From positions 1-64,000 of the forward strand of contig CM034133.1 in assembly GCA_019914995.1 (NCBI GenBank): 64,000 nt of DNA, in the 5' to 3' direction. A program made the position numbers and the translations under genes. Of this stretch, positions 39,601 to 52,924 are shown in pieces. The DNA comes from Acanthochlamys bracteata (Eukaryota > Streptophyta > Magnoliopsida > Pandanales > Velloziaceae). Below the pieces are notes generated by a model. It saw nothing but the letters and a program-made list of their open reading frames with translations, ran no database searches and had not been told where the DNA came from. Positions within the stretch are counted from its first letter, which is position 1. Every line of letters begins with the position of its first letter.

Positions 39601-41327
39601 ATGAAGCAAAATTCTATATCAGGTGGTTTTAATTTTCTTTGGCTGATGTGGTAAACTTTCTGAGGCAAAAAGGTTACATCCAATTTCTCGGCCAGTGGCT
39701 TTTCTCATGTCTTGAACAGTGTGCCTAGGCACTTAATCTTTAGCAAGAAGTTTCATGGTTTCTTGGACCTTTTCTTCTTTGTATGCGCCTTTCATATATA
39801 CCATCTTCTGTATCTATGTTCTGGCTTTTGTTCTTTTTCTCCTTTATCGAATGAAGCAGGCACTGAAGTCAGGATCATCAGTGTGAATACAACTTCATTT
39901 TTTTCTTTCTCTTAGTTCCTCATATGTATCTTCTCCTGATTACTTTGCCTAGTTCTTTCAGTAACTTGGAAGTTTCTTTTCTTTTGAATTTCTCCTATTT
40001 GCAGGTGAACGAAATCATTCAGAGGAAGACATCGATTCCAGGACTGTTCTTGTGACAAATGTATGCATGAATATGGAATTATTGCATTTGTCTTCTTCTT
40101 TTGATATTATGTTATAATCTAAACAACAAAGGTCCTAAGCAGTTCTCTATTGTGAAATGGTGTATATGAAAAAAATGGGGATATTGCATATTCTATCAAA
40201 CTGTTTTCTGGTCAGTGCATGGGTGCTATTTTAGTTCCTTAGATGTGCTTATTGCTTTCTTTTTTTTGTTCAACTAATTGCTGCAAAGATATGCTTCTTT
40301 AGTTCGTCTTTAAAAATGCTAATGGATATATCTTTTCTTTTTCAGGTACACTATGGAGCTTCGCAAGAAACAGTACTGGCACATTTTGCAATGTGCGGCA
40401 TTGTGGTTAAAGTTGTCCTTTTGAGAGACCCAGTCACTGCTAAGCCAAAAGGGTCCTGCCTTGAACTATTTCATACTGTTGTGCTTCGTGCATTTGTTAT
40501 GATCCGATATATGGTGAAGCAACTGTTTATATAATTTTTCTTTATGCGCAGAGCGGCATATGTTACTTTTGCTAGCAGGGAATCTGTTGACAAAGCACTT
40601 AGCCTAAGTGGGACTTCACTCCACTTGCGAACTTTGACTGTAAGAGTCTAACTTTCCTGTATATTTGGGGTTATCCAAACCTTTAGCTATTAGATTATGC
40701 ACTCAAGTATCAGTGGATGACTTTTTGGCATAGACTTACCACATTAACTTCACATCAAATGAGCCTCTCTTTGTTTTTGAGCCATTTCCTGTGAAATGAT
40801 TAATCTTTTGAGCTGTCCTCTAAAAGATGGTTGAGTTTATGTGCTTTTACACATGTAGAATATCAGAGAAAATATAAGTAGAAAACTCGCTTGCCATTTG
40901 AAAAAGCATAGAGATCAGGAATTTGGTGACAAGTTTATTAGGATTGCTTTCTTACAGCAATGCAGATATTTGTTAAGCTAAAGATATTTTAATTTTGTTT
41001 CATCATGCCCAGGTAATCTAATTCTATTATTCTGTGGAAAGTACGATCTACTAGTTTTCGTTTGCTTATTAGCTGGACTGATTGTTTATAAGGCGAGACG
41101 TATAATTATATCCTTATTATGTACTTTAGGTGATGCGGAAAGCTGATGCGCCTGCTGGATTGATAGCTCCAATTTATCCTCTGAGGAAGGTTAATCATAA
41201 TCAGCCTTGGGCATCTTTGGTCCAGAAAAAAAGTTCGTACCCAAGACATAAGCTACAATGGATAAGGAATCAACCTGCTGCCGGGGGGAACTTTCCCCGC
41301 CTTGAAGTTTCGCAGGCGGGCGATTAG
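36690..41327 (+). CDS. PWI-like and RRM RNA-binding protein
   Basis: Eleven exons: 36690-36824, 36978-37078, 37182-37269, 37374-37607, 37708-37810, 38323-39083, 39514-39622, 40005-40060, 40346-40452, 40552-40639, 41130-41327. Together they give 659 aa. The N-terminal 100 residues look like a PWI/NAB2-N helical fold (LKSAVVRKIQQFLADYDDDI, then EYIVVLVCNGKTEAQ and HWLWDFL). A long disordered middle follows, then a coiled stretch (EVLDLKLRLRQIESEMLKLR). The C-terminus holds an RRM with RNP2-like TVLVTNV and RNP1-like AAYVTF. This layout suggests a nuclear mRNA-processing or poly(A)-linked protein, possibly the orthologue of an uncharacterised Arabidopsis RRM protein; the exact role is unknown. 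The exon 5 donor is ambiguous: GTACTC after 37810, or a GC donor after 37801. Both keep frame. Confidence 0.87.
36862..36887. repeat. (TC)n microsatellite in an intron
   Basis: TC dinucleotide run in intron 1 of the PWI-RRM gene. Confidence 0.85.
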
Positions 41328-42443
41328 TTGAACATCTTTTAAATGAGACTTGGTAAGCAAAAATTGAGTAATCAAGACATTTTGGATGAGATACAAGTTC
41401 AGGCGTTTCTGCTGGGGTGGTACCGGATCAGGATTGGGAGTAGTTGAAGCATTCGGGGGTTTATCAGGAATTGTTGAAATACGAGTATAGCATACTGTTT
41501 CTCTCGAGGGTTAGTGAAATAGTGAGAGATGTAAATTGATTGAATCAGCACATCCGGTACATGCTTGTGATATAAATATATATATAGATAGAAACGTTAC
41601 TAGGATGACGTGGAGTAGGATAGGAAGTACAAATGCAATGGTGGGTAACAATTAGGTTAAGAGGCTTAGAATTTGACTGGACAGTTGAATGCATTTAACG
41701 CGATCATTTCTGGTGGCTTTTATGGCCGATCCATTTTTGGAAGAGAATTTACTGGTTACCGTTTAGTTAGTTTTGTATATGCGAAACGAGGAGGCCATGA
41801 TTATTATATGGATTGCTGTTGATAAGAATTGAAAGAAGATTCAATTCAACATTATAACGAATTGAAAGTAATATATGTTATTATCAAAACTGGAAAGCCA
41901 TCAGGCAAGCGTCAAACAACCGGTCCCTCACCTCTCTCTCTTCGCTGACGTATAGAAAGAAAGAGGGGAGATATCTGTGTTGGTATTAGTTAATATATAA
42001 TAATAATAATTGAGAAGAGAGAGAGAGAGAGAGAGGGATCGGAAACTGCGGAGGCAGGCTGATACCCGCCATTCAATTCGTTCCTTACTTGGTTCATTCA
42101 TTCATATTCATTGATTTCTGTTGTTTGATTGCTTCATGCTATCGTCGTTGGATGGATTCATGGATCGGAATGATGGTCTGCTCTCTCCTGACCTGCTTAA
42201 TTTGCTGCGCTGTGCTGTTCTTGCAATGTCTATCTTTAGCAATTCTCGTTTCTTCCCCCCACTTCTTCTCTCTCTCTCTCTCTCTCATCTCAGACGAGGA
42301 ACAAACAGCAACAAAACAAACAACAAGAACAACCAGAAGGAGGAGGAGAAGAACAACGACAACACAAGAACAAAGAAAGGAGGAGGAGGAGGAGAATGGA
42401 ATCGATTTAGATAGATAGAAATTAGATACAACATCAATCAATC
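41328..42443. other. Intergenic and SRF 5' leader
   Basis: Contains the 3' flank of the PWI-RRM gene, a (GA)n run at 42014-42035 and a (TC)n run around 42269-42287, both typical of plant core promoters or leaders. Several upstream ATG frames (up to 109 codons) precede the receptor kinase start and could act as uORFs if transcription begins early. Confidence 0.55.
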
Positions 42444-45400
42444 ATGCAGAAGAAGAAGAAGAAGAATATAATGGTCCTCCACTTCTTCCTCTTCCTCCTC
42501 TCCTCCGCCAGAGCAACAACCGACCCTCCCGATGGTACGTTATCCATCAATATTCTTATCCATCGAAGCGATCGAAATCATGATCAATTGAGATTAGCAT
42601 CTGCCTGCTTGTAGTTTCTGCCCTCAACGTCATGTACAAGAGCATTAACTCTCCTTCCCATTTGTCCGGTTGGAGCTTCGACGGCGGTGATCCCTGCGGT
42701 GACAGCTGGAAGGGAATCGACTGCTCCGGCTCTTCTGTTACTGAAATGTATTTCTTCTTCTAATAATCCATCCCTTCCTCATAACTTATTGCCATTTCTT
42801 TTGGGTAGATAGATCAATTGTTTGGTATTTTTTTTTTCATTCTACTCTGATAATCTATGCGTTCGCGCAGAAAGCTCTCTGGTCTTGGATTGACTGGTTC
42901 CTTGGGCTACCAGCTATCAAGCTTGACATCAGTAACTTACTTGTGAGACTTTGCCCTTTTATCATAATATGTACATATAACTTCGTCTTTTTAGCTCCTC
43001 AATAAGCTCCCCAACTTATTTGATTAGCTTCGTTTGTCATAGTACAGTGACGTGAGCGACAACAACCTTCATGGTGATATACCTTATCAGCTCCCACCAA
43101 ATGTTGAGCATCTGTGAGTCTTCTTCTGCACCCTGATGCTTTGTTCCCTTGATTTTTAGTAAATTTTCTGATCAATAATTTTGTGGTGATACACTTTCTT
43201 TTGGACTTTCGAAAATAAACCATTCAGTTTGTGTTAGAATTTTCCGTGAATTTTAATGACACGATGATGGTTTGCAGAGACCTCTCTGGAAATGCATTTA
43301 CTGGAGGTATCCCATATTCAATTTCTCAAATGACCGATTTGGAATCCTTGTAAGAGAAACCGATTGACCGGGTTTGGATATTCTTCTCAACATCTCTGTT
43401 TCGGGCATTAACTGGCTTACCATAAAATGCAGGAGCCTTGCTCACAATCAGTTGAATGGGCAGTTGACAGACATGTTTGGAAAGCTTCAAAGTCTCTCCA
43501 TGCTGTAAGTCAAGCATGCCCAGATGCATTTAATTTAGTTGTCAATTACAAAGTTTATGTAGTATATTAGCGTTACATGAAATTCTTTTAAAGTATCATG
43601 CATTAAGGCATACCTGCATTTCGTTATACAACATTGAAACTTTTTTTTTAAAAGAAGTGCATGGCAACAACTAAAATATATTCAAAGACTTATGCAGCAA
43701 TTTGTGGTGAGAAATGATAACTGTAATAGCATTGCGACTATTATTCCCACCTTGAAATTAAAGGGTTTGACAACAGGGATCTATCATTCAACCAGCTCTC
43801 AGGAAACTTGCCTTACAGCTTCGGTTCGCTATTGAAGCTTGAAACACTGTAAGCAATGTCTTTTAGGTTCTACCATGACTCTAATAAACTTCTGCTGACG
43901 GCAGTGTCTTTTTTATTTGGTAGGTATATCCAGAATAATCAGTTTACTGGTTCGATAAATGTTCTTGCTTCGCTGCCCCTTGAGAATCTGTAAGTGGCAT
44001 GCAATTATAAAGCTTTCAATAGTAGGATTCTTCATGGACCTAGAACTCTATACAAAATTCACTTACATTTTATGAATCAGAGGCTAGCCTTCTTTACAAG
44101 TAGTTATTTGTCACCTGGAATATTAGGAAGCCATTCTTTTTTGGAGGCTTTAATTTATAAAGGATTATCCTTACAAGTAGAAAGAATATCAGTAAATTGG
44201 TAGTTGCAACTTTAATAATGTTGCTCTCTTTATCTTCTGGTGTCAGGGATGTCCAAAATAATCAATTTAGTGGGTGGATTCCAAACAAACTGAAAAAAGT
44301 AAAAAATCTTAAGTGAGTACATTGTATTTCAGTATCGAATATGTTCTTTGTTGTTTCCAGTAAATTTGATGGCTACTGACTTAAAAGCTCCACCTTTTTT
44401 TTTCAATAGAACCCAGGGGAATTCCTGGTCATCTGGACCAGCTCCTCCAGGTAGTACTCAAGAAAAGAATATTGAAGGGGGAAAAAGTAGTTCAGGTGTA
44501 AATGGGGCTGCTATTACTGGGATTGTCACTGCTATATTGGTTCTTGCCTTAATTCTATTAACTATTGTTAAGCGAAGGTCTTCCTCTTCTCATTTTGATG
44601 GAACCTATATTGATGATCAAACGAGCCAGCATAGATCATTTACTCCTCTTGTTCCACATGAATTTAGAGGTAATTTCCTATGTTTTTACTCAGCATGAAT
44701 CTCCATTTACATCTTCTGTTAGCATAATTGCTTTAGTTACTAATCTTGTCATTAAGAACATTGCCGTAGGTAGAGTGATGGTTTTGCATTGTTATTAACT
44801 GTGATGTGAAATCATAGCTGCACCTTTTTGTTTTTTATCTCCTTTGACTGTGAGCTACCTGTGGTGAATTTGCTGTAATTGCCGTGCGGTGGTTAGTTTC
44901 TGTTTGTAACATGTTTATAATTATGAACATTCTGTGCTAATGACATCTTTGTTCTAGTTCTAATATAATTATTACTACATGAACCAATGTAGCAGGTCTC
45001 AAGTCAATGGATTCTGATTCCTCTTCAATCAACATCAAAGCTTTTGAGAACTCTCCTTCTCTGGGTCTTATACCGCAACCCCAACTGAAATCATATAATG
45101 ACAATGAATTTGTGGATAGGAAATCGTTCAATGACAATGAACTTGGGAGTAGGTTTGGTTCAAAGCGAAGCACAGAACCTGTTCCTCTCACGATTTATCC
45201 ATTTCTGGATCTTCAAGCTGCTACTGGAAGCTTTAGTTCCAGCCGTCTTCTTGGAAATGGATCTATTGGCTGTTCGTATAAGGGGAAATATGCAGATGGC
45301 AAGGTACATTTCAAATGAATGTAGTGATTTCTTTTCAGATGTGAGAATCACTTATTCACTGTTTCCTTTCATTGAGAGCCAAGTTCTTTTGTGTGTTTTT

Positions 45401-47867
45401 CTGTAATCAAGCTGAACAAAGGAGTCGTACTAATCATGGTCATACTTTCCTTCCACCTAATATAAATATTATTAGAAAATACAGTTATTGGACTACAATG
45501 TAGTCTGATTACCACTAACTATCGTTATGCTTAGTTCAGTCTGTTTTATTAGATACATCATCCTTCAATTGGCAAACTGGAATTTCTCCTTTAGGTGTTA
45601 TGCTGATTAACAGATACCTGTGCTGGCAGGTGTTGGCAGTAAAGAAATTTAACTCTGATAAAATTACTGGAGGCAGCTCGCAATTCATGGATATAGTCTC
45701 TGGCATTTCTCGTCTGCACCACCCTAATATCGCTGAGCTTTTGGGTTATTGCTCAGAACCAGGTCATAACTTGTTAGTCTATGCGTACCAAAGTAATGGA
45801 TCTTTGTATGGGTTTCTACATTTATCAGATGAATATAGCAAGCCTTTGACGTGGGATACTCGAGTCAGAATTGCTCTTGGAACGGCACGCGCCATTGAGT
45901 AAGTTTATATTGAAGGATGCTTGCATTTTGGGTGACATAGAACTAATCTCTTCTCACTTTGAAAGTTTGTGGTAAATCCTTGATTTTGTATATTTTATAG
46001 AAGAAAGAATGAAAATATGCCATAATTTCAGTCATCAAGGACTGTGTTGGTCGTTATATCCTATGTTAGCATTGGTTTGAGTAACATGCAATTTACACCC
46101 TGTCATTTCGACATTTGTAGAATTGCATGCATCATATACTTTTTCATTCAAATACTTTCACCTATTTGTGCGGATTTATGCCACCGCCTTTGAGTTGGAA
46201 ATGATCAAAGCATCTACTTTCGTAACTCAATACTGTTTTCTCTCTTTTTCTGATGAACTTACACTTCTAGGCCATGTGGAATAGCTGAAAAAGTAGAGGA
46301 TTTTTTTGTTTTTTGTTTTGTTTTGTTTTTTTAAGAGCTTTTCAGAATTCTTTTTCATGACTTTTGAAAAAAGGAGCTTGCGCGTGCAATTATCCTGTGA
46401 CGTACAATTTACTCATGCCCTCCAAAAATTTCAAAATAAATTTCTATGGCACTGTGCATGGCTTTTTTGGCTTGAAAAGCCCATAAGCTGCCCAAAAAAG
46501 CGATACCAAACGTGGCCTTAAGTTATCTCATTTGGAGGCCTGTGAATGAGTATATTTATTTTCCAGGTACCTGCACGAGGTGTGTTCTCCGTCTTCCATT
46601 CACAAGAATATCAAGTCAGCCAATATTTTGCTTGACGCTGAGCTAAATCCGCACCTGTCAGATTGCGGCTTGGCAGACTTATACCAGGTTCTCTTTCTTG
46701 AAAGTTGTATAGACTATGTTAATGCGTTTTTAAACAATAAATCACCGTGTCTGAAATGTTTCTACATCAGAATACAAGTGAGAACTTGGGCCCAGGATAT
46801 AATGCCCCAGAATGCACCAAATCATTGGAGCACACATTGAAGAGTGATGTCTACAGCTTTGGAGTAGTGATGTTGGAGCTATTGACGGGGCGCATGCCTT
46901 TTGATAGGTACTCATCTCTTGGCTAGGAATATACATTTTCTTGACCATATTCTAACAGTAAAAACCTTTGCAATTGTCTTGCCTGATTCATAAAAGCAAT
47001 TGGGAAACTAACTTTGGACTATGAAATGCGTACTATGGCTGTCATTTTGTGTTTAAAGAAATCTTGCTGATTGATGTGTAACATTAGGCCTCACTCGCAA
47101 AAGGCATTGATGAATAGTCATTATTAGGAGTTGCTTCTTTTTTTCAACATTGCTTGGACTGTATGCCTAAATTTTAACCACACATAGCCTGCTATAATGT
47201 AGTCATTTGTTAGGGAGTTTTGCAGCTGTTTGGGATTCCTTTAGAAAAGCACTATATCTAATCTTCGGATTTGGGCAAGGCGCTTGTACACCCCTGCATT
47301 TTTGCCTATTCCACTCTAATCTGGTGTTGGCAAGGCCTTAGTGTATCTTCTGTTCCTTGCCTTTGCAGTTCTAAGCCGAGGACTGAACAGTCTTTAGTCC
47401 GGTGGGCAATGCCACAACTCCATGACATTGATGCCTTGACCCAAATGGTAGATCCTGGTCTGCGGGGACTGTATCCTCCGAAGTCTTTGTCTCGGTTTGC
47501 TGATATAATTGCTCTTTGTGTTCAGGTAAATACTTATAAGACCACTCGGGCCTTGATCATGGGTTCTTGCATGTCCTTGAGAAACATAGCTAGATTGGCT
47601 GTAAATTTATATTGGTCCATACTTGGTAGCTTGATCATCCAGTGATTGTTTTTATCTTGCGTCATCCTGCTGGTGTATGCTTCCATCTCACAGTTTTTTC
47701 TTGTCCAGTATGAGCCTGACTTCAGGCCACCAATGTCAGAAGTGGTCCAGTCACTAGTTCGTTGTGTTCAAAGGACTAGCATGAACAAGAGAATGGGTGC
47801 CGACCGTGCAAGCAATGCATCTCGTCGGAGTGACCGCAGTGATGAGTCTGATCACACATACTATTGA
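42444..47867 (+). CDS. SRF: STRUBBELIG-family LRR receptor-like kinase
   Basis: Plasma-membrane receptor of the STRUBBELIG-RECEPTOR FAMILY. Sixteen phase-consistent exons (first 42444-42534, second 42615-42747, last 47709-47867) give 706 aa. After a signal peptide ([15 protein letters not shown]) comes the family N-terminal region with [13 protein letters not shown]. About six LRRs follow, each on its own 66- or 72-bp phase-2 exon, the classic LRR exon pattern. A Pro/Ser linker and a transmembrane helix lie near residues 269-290. The cytoplasmic kinase-like domain has a glycine loop ([13 protein letters not shown]) and VAIK-like Lys (LAVKKF), but the catalytic loop reads [13 protein letters not shown] instead of HRD and the metal motif reads DCG instead of DFG. 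This points to an atypical, probably inactive kinase, as reported for STRUBBELIG itself. Assignment to one SRF member is not possible here. Confidence 0.94.
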
Positions 47868-49725
47868 GCAATCTGGTCTGGTAGACTGTCAGCAACTTGT
47901 GATTTGGTTTGCATTTGGAGAGCCACATCGCTTTGATCTGCAGAGTTTATAAAAGTGTTGACCGATTTTTTTTTGAGGTGCATTGATACTGCAGTAGAGG
48001 GCACCCTTGGGTGTATTTTAAGAAGTTCAGTTTCTGTGGATATGTTTACATCTTAAGATGGCAATGAACTGCAGGAATAAAGTTTTGTTCCATGTTAACA
48101 AGAAGCTAACTTGTTCGTCGAGGGAGGAAGGCCACAGTCACGGTACAGGAAATTGATGTTATTAAGATTGTACTTTTGTCTATGCATTAATGAACTTGTA
48201 TATGAAGATCTACAGACAACCTTTAGACTTGTGAGAAAATTGTAATGAGAACTTAACAGCAGCTGAGATGTTTGCGATGGAATGTTTTTATATATGACCT
48301 ACTGTTATAACAGTAGATAGGTGCCTGGTAAATGCAAAAGCCGAGGGGTTGGTCCTGGTTCGGCCGCTGATGAAGATGAATAATGCTGGTAAGTAAGCGA
48401 AGGGTTTCCTTATTGCTTGTTCTTAGAAAGTAGTAGTTTGTGCTGTAGGTGATCAAATATAAACAGTTTAATTGGTTATTTAATTAGTTTGGAATGTAAG
48501 AAAATGTAGATGGAATCCAGCTAGCTGTTGGTAAGGTCTATTTGCGTCGATGTCAATCAACCATCTGACTGACTGACTGAGTGTTTGAACGGTATAGACT
48601 CGTATTTTGTTTTTTCTCGTTTCCGTGTGGACTCGTCCTTAATTGTATCTCTCTCTTGTTAAACTTTTGTGTAATATGCAAATGAACGGAAAACCTGCAA
48701 CATAATGCAACGGTAGTGGTTGCCCACTCCGTTCACTCGCACTCATCGGTAATATGAGTCCGAGCATAGTGTGTAGAAAATAATATAACAACGAGGGATC
48801 AGATTGATCTGTCGGAAGTGTTGATGCTTATTAAGGAAGGCCGCACTATGGAATGGTGATGATGATGGTGATTCTCAGGGGTTGATGGATGTTTTCTTCC
48901 TTCTCTTTTCCTGTGCTTAGAAAGAAAGGGATCTTTCTTTCTAGTCTATTATTGACAAATAATGCCTGGCTGGTCAAGGGGTCAGCTCAGTTGTGCTCAT
49001 TAGTGTTGAATGCTACAGCTTTTTGATTATGATTTCTGCCAAACTTTTGCCTCCATTTTCTTACTTCTTTGTTTTGCCTCCGTACGTGTTTCAAACTTCA
49101 AACTAACAAGTATGATATTCCTTTCCCGTTGGTTATATCTCTAATGTTAACATAGTTATGTGAGGTCAATAGTCTCCGATCTCCATCCTTTATCAACTAT
49201 CTTTATTTATTTAGCTTATCTTCTTTCTACTCATTGTTTATCTGTAATTATTACATAGATCATACACTAATTCATGTTATTATATATATATTCATTAGCA
49301 AAGCTGCATCCTGCGGCTGCAGGCGTAAAACAAGAGCAGGCAGGCGTTCAAATCAATTGCTCTCCTCTCTCATCGTTTCCTGTGTTAAGCATTTGAATCA
49401 CACTACAGCATTTGCGCAGATTCTGTTATAGTAGCATTCTAGTAGTTAGTATTACTATATTATTATAATTATAGATAAGCAGGTTAGGTAGATTGGTTGT
49501 TTGCAGAACATTTATAGATAGATAGATAGATTTTGGATCTGATCATCATCACTGTTAAACCTTCTTCTTCTTCTTCTTCTTTATCCGTGCTGCTGCTGCT
49601 GCTGCTGAAGTGATGGCATTAACCATCCGATAAGACTAAATTCTCCTTCAAGCTCGCTCATCATTCCGTTCCTGCTACGGTTTGTTTGTTTTTTCTTTTA
49701 TAAATTTTTTGGGGGAAGGAACCAG
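47868..49725. other. Intergenic, PBL promoter and leader
   Basis: No gene seen. Just before the PBL start are TTC (about 49561-49581) and CTG (about 49590-49606) trinucleotide runs, within what is probably the 5' leader. Confidence 0.55.
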
Positions 49726-51757
49726 ATGGGGAACTGCCTTGTCATCGAAGAAGAAGGTAACAATGCAGAGTCCCACTGCAGAACAAAGAACGCAAATTCA
49801 GATCAGGTGCAGCAGCAGTTGATGATGACGAGGAGGAGGCTGCAGAACGCAGCAGACGTGCACATATTCAGCTACGGCGAGCTGAGGGCTGCCACCAAGA
49901 ACTTTCGGGCCGATCAAATTCTTGGCGAGGGAGGCTTTGGCGTTGTTTACAAGGGGATCATTGACGACTCGATCAGGCCCGGCTTCCGGTACACCCAAGT
50001 TGCTGTCAAAAAGCTCAACCCTGATGGACCCCAAGGTGACAGGGAGTGGCTGGTATGATTGTATGCATAATAATGTTGTAAAATTGATTCCATAATGATG
50101 ATTAATTTGTTACTTCAATCAACTGCATTAGCACATACACGGACTAGTGACACTAAAATTGAGCCTTGTACTGAGGGGATTCTCAAACTAGTAGTAGCTG
50201 ATGATATTTGGTGCATCACAGGCAGAAGTCAACTATCTTGGGCAGTTCAGCCATCCAAATCTTGTCAAACTCATCGGCTACTGCTTTGAGGATCAGCACA
50301 GGCTGCTCGTTTACGAATACATGCCCTGTGGGAGTCTCGAAAAGCACCTCTTCCGAAGTAACTATTAAATTCAGATGCGAAATGTGGATCATGCTCTCGT
50401 TTTCGCTTTCTTGAATTTCTAGGGTGATTAACTGGTTTTTATATGTTTGTCAGGATTTTGTCTTACAATGCCATGGTCTACTCGCATGAAGATCGCTTTG
50501 GGTGCTGCCAAAGGGCTTGCTTTCCTTCATGGAGCTGAACGTCCAATCATCTATCGTGATTTCAAGACATCAAATATCTTATTAGATTCGGTTCGTATTT
50601 GTCTCTCTCAAACTAAAAATCCTACAAATTTTTGGACATCGTCTTGGAAGCACGCCGAGATCTTTATTCCTTGATGCTGGCTGTTCTTCTATGAATGTGG
50701 TTTGCGATTAGCATTTTCATTACAAATGACAAATACAACAATCCTAACTACCTCACTTTCAGGACTACAATGCGAAGCTATCAGACTTTGGTCTTGCTAA
50801 GGAGGGGCCGATAGGAGACCAAACTCATGTTTCTACTCGTGTCGTGGGTACATACGGTTATGCTGCCCCTGAGTATGTAATGACCGGTAAGTCGGTCAGG
50901 AATGAACTCCTTTAGCTTGTGCAGCATCATGCAGCAGAATTCCTGAATGGCAACACATTTATAGACCTTATTTAGCTATCGTAACAGCCTGTTTGTTCAA
51001 ATTTTATTCTACATACCGATCGTCAAATGCTGCAAACCTTTAGGAAGATGTTCTAATTGTATCAGCATCTGAATGAATTTTTTGGTAAAGAGCTTCATAA
51101 CTTGTTTCTGCTGTTACTGATGTTGGTATTGAAAATTATCACCGTTCAGGTCATCTCACTGCCAGGAGTGACGTTTATGGTTTTGGCGTTGTTCTTCTGG
51201 AGATGCTCATAGGAAGAAGAGCGGTGGACAAGAGTAGGCCGAGTGGAGAGCATAACTTAGTCGAGTGGGCTCGCCCATTGTTGATCCATAGCGGGAAGCT
51301 CGCGAAGATCCTGGACCCCAGGATGGAAGGTCAATACTCCATTAAGACAGCAGTAAAGGTGGCAAGCTTGGCATACGAGTGCCTGAGCCAAAATCCTAGA
51401 GGCAGGCCTACAATGAGTCAGGTTGTAGAGCTCTTAGAGAACTTACCAGACGAACATGAGAATCAAGATCATCTGCTTCTTGGCTTTGGAGGTGTTGTGA
51501 CTCTCTATGAAGTCTCTAAAGATACTGCAAACAGCCCAAAGGATGCAGGGAAACTTTACAACAAGACGGAGGGAAGGAATAATGAGCCTACAGATCAAGG
51601 GAGGAGGAGAAAAATGAAGCCCTCCAATGCCCGAAGCAAAAGTGAACCCCCTGTCGAATATCACAAGTTCATAGCTTCACCGGATTCAGATGGACCTGAG
51701 CAATGTGAAAGGTCTACTTCTACACACCCTGGACCTGGAGCTGGAAAAGCCATGTAA
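49726..51757 (+). CDS. Receptor-like cytoplasmic kinase VII (PBL17-like)
   Basis: Cytoplasmic Ser/Thr kinase of the PBS1-like group, which relays signals from cell-surface receptors in immunity and development. Five exons (49726-50052, 50222-50357, 50454-50590, 50763-50886, 51150-51757) give 443 aa. The start MGNCLV carries a Gly2 myristoylation and Cys4 palmitoylation signature, so it should sit at the plasma membrane. Kinase motifs are complete: glycine loop [17 protein letters not shown] lysine, [12 protein letters not shown] catalytic loop, DFGLAKEGP, activation segment [15 protein letters not shown]. The insert [18 protein letters not shown] resembles Arabidopsis PBL17. The roughly 90-residue C-terminal tail is basic and polar, with no domain seen. 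Confidence 0.95.
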
Positions 51758-52924
51758 AAATTATGTACATCTGTAAATCTCATCAATGTTGATCAAAATT
51801 TTGCAACTATCTGAATTAAACACAGGTTGTACATAAATCTGTGTATGGATGACACATTCCGACAGTAACATCTTCGCAAAGGGAGTGGCGCCAGCAACTT
51901 TGATCTTTTCTTATCAGAATACTGGCAGGAGCCACACAAAATATCAACAGCAGCTGACTTGACATCCTTCTCTGTATACGGCAATTCAGCATATACAGCA
52001 TGCCTGTTGTAACCAGGGGACTAGAGACTCCAAGAAGCTTCTGTTCGAAAAGTGTATGGCCAAAGCGTTAAAGAAATTCATCTGCTGTTTCATGTGAAAG
52101 CCTTTCCAGGGATGGACCAGTTGTACTCTCCATAAGTTAAATCAGCCACCAACATTAGTAACCTCTGTATATGCAAGTCACCAGCAGATTGACGCGTTTC
52201 CAAATGCCAGTCCTGCCTTGAAAATCGTTCTTCTTGTTGTTAACATTTAGAAATGGAACATAGGTGCCCGTGTTTTCTTTTGCTCCTGTTTTCCAAATGA
52301 CAGAATTCTTCTCCTGGAATCTCGTGTTAAGCTCTCTGCAGTGGGATCTTTGAGACAATATAGCAGTATTGTTCCAGAAGTCAAGCAACGATCGATCCTA
52401 ACTTAGCTGAGGCATATATTTGATATTCTTTTCGAAGTCTTTACTTTTGAAGGAAGGACGTTTGTAATCAACATCGATCAACCGAGGGTTTGTAGTAATT
52501 CAGCTCCTGTCTATGCGAAGGACATTTGATATTCTTTTCGAAGTCTTTCACATTCAGGAATCCGATGGAGATCGACGGTGACTGAAATGAGTCAAAATGC
52601 CTCGTAGTTCTTTCTTTCTCTCCAAGCGTAGACATATCTGGCGCCGGGATTCAATTTCTCATCATTCAGATCTAAATCTTGAAAGAATATGTTGGACGGA
52701 CGGCTGAGATGAGATCAGACGAGAACGACCAAAACAAATAAGTAAACCACGCGATTAGCAGCCGCCCAGGCCCAAAAAAAAGTCCAACAACAGCAACGAC
52801 TTCCTTCCTTTCACCGTCTCCTCTCCTCTCCTCGATCGCCTCTCCGATTCCAAGTCGCCGCCGGCTAAAGGTCCTTCAACCTCCAGTTCTCGATCCATTC
52901 CTTCGCTCAGTTAATCGTGTGTCC
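51758..52924. other. Intergenic
   Basis: PBL 3' flank, then unremarkable DNA, then the pyrimidine-rich FAX1 leader from about 52790. Two short repeats of TTTGATATTCTTTTCGAAGT occur at about 52420 and 52527. Confidence 0.55.

Noticed and set aside
39861-39895. Possible additional small exon in the PWI-RRM gene
   Set aside because: Exons 7 and 8 join in phase directly, and this block lacks a good donor.
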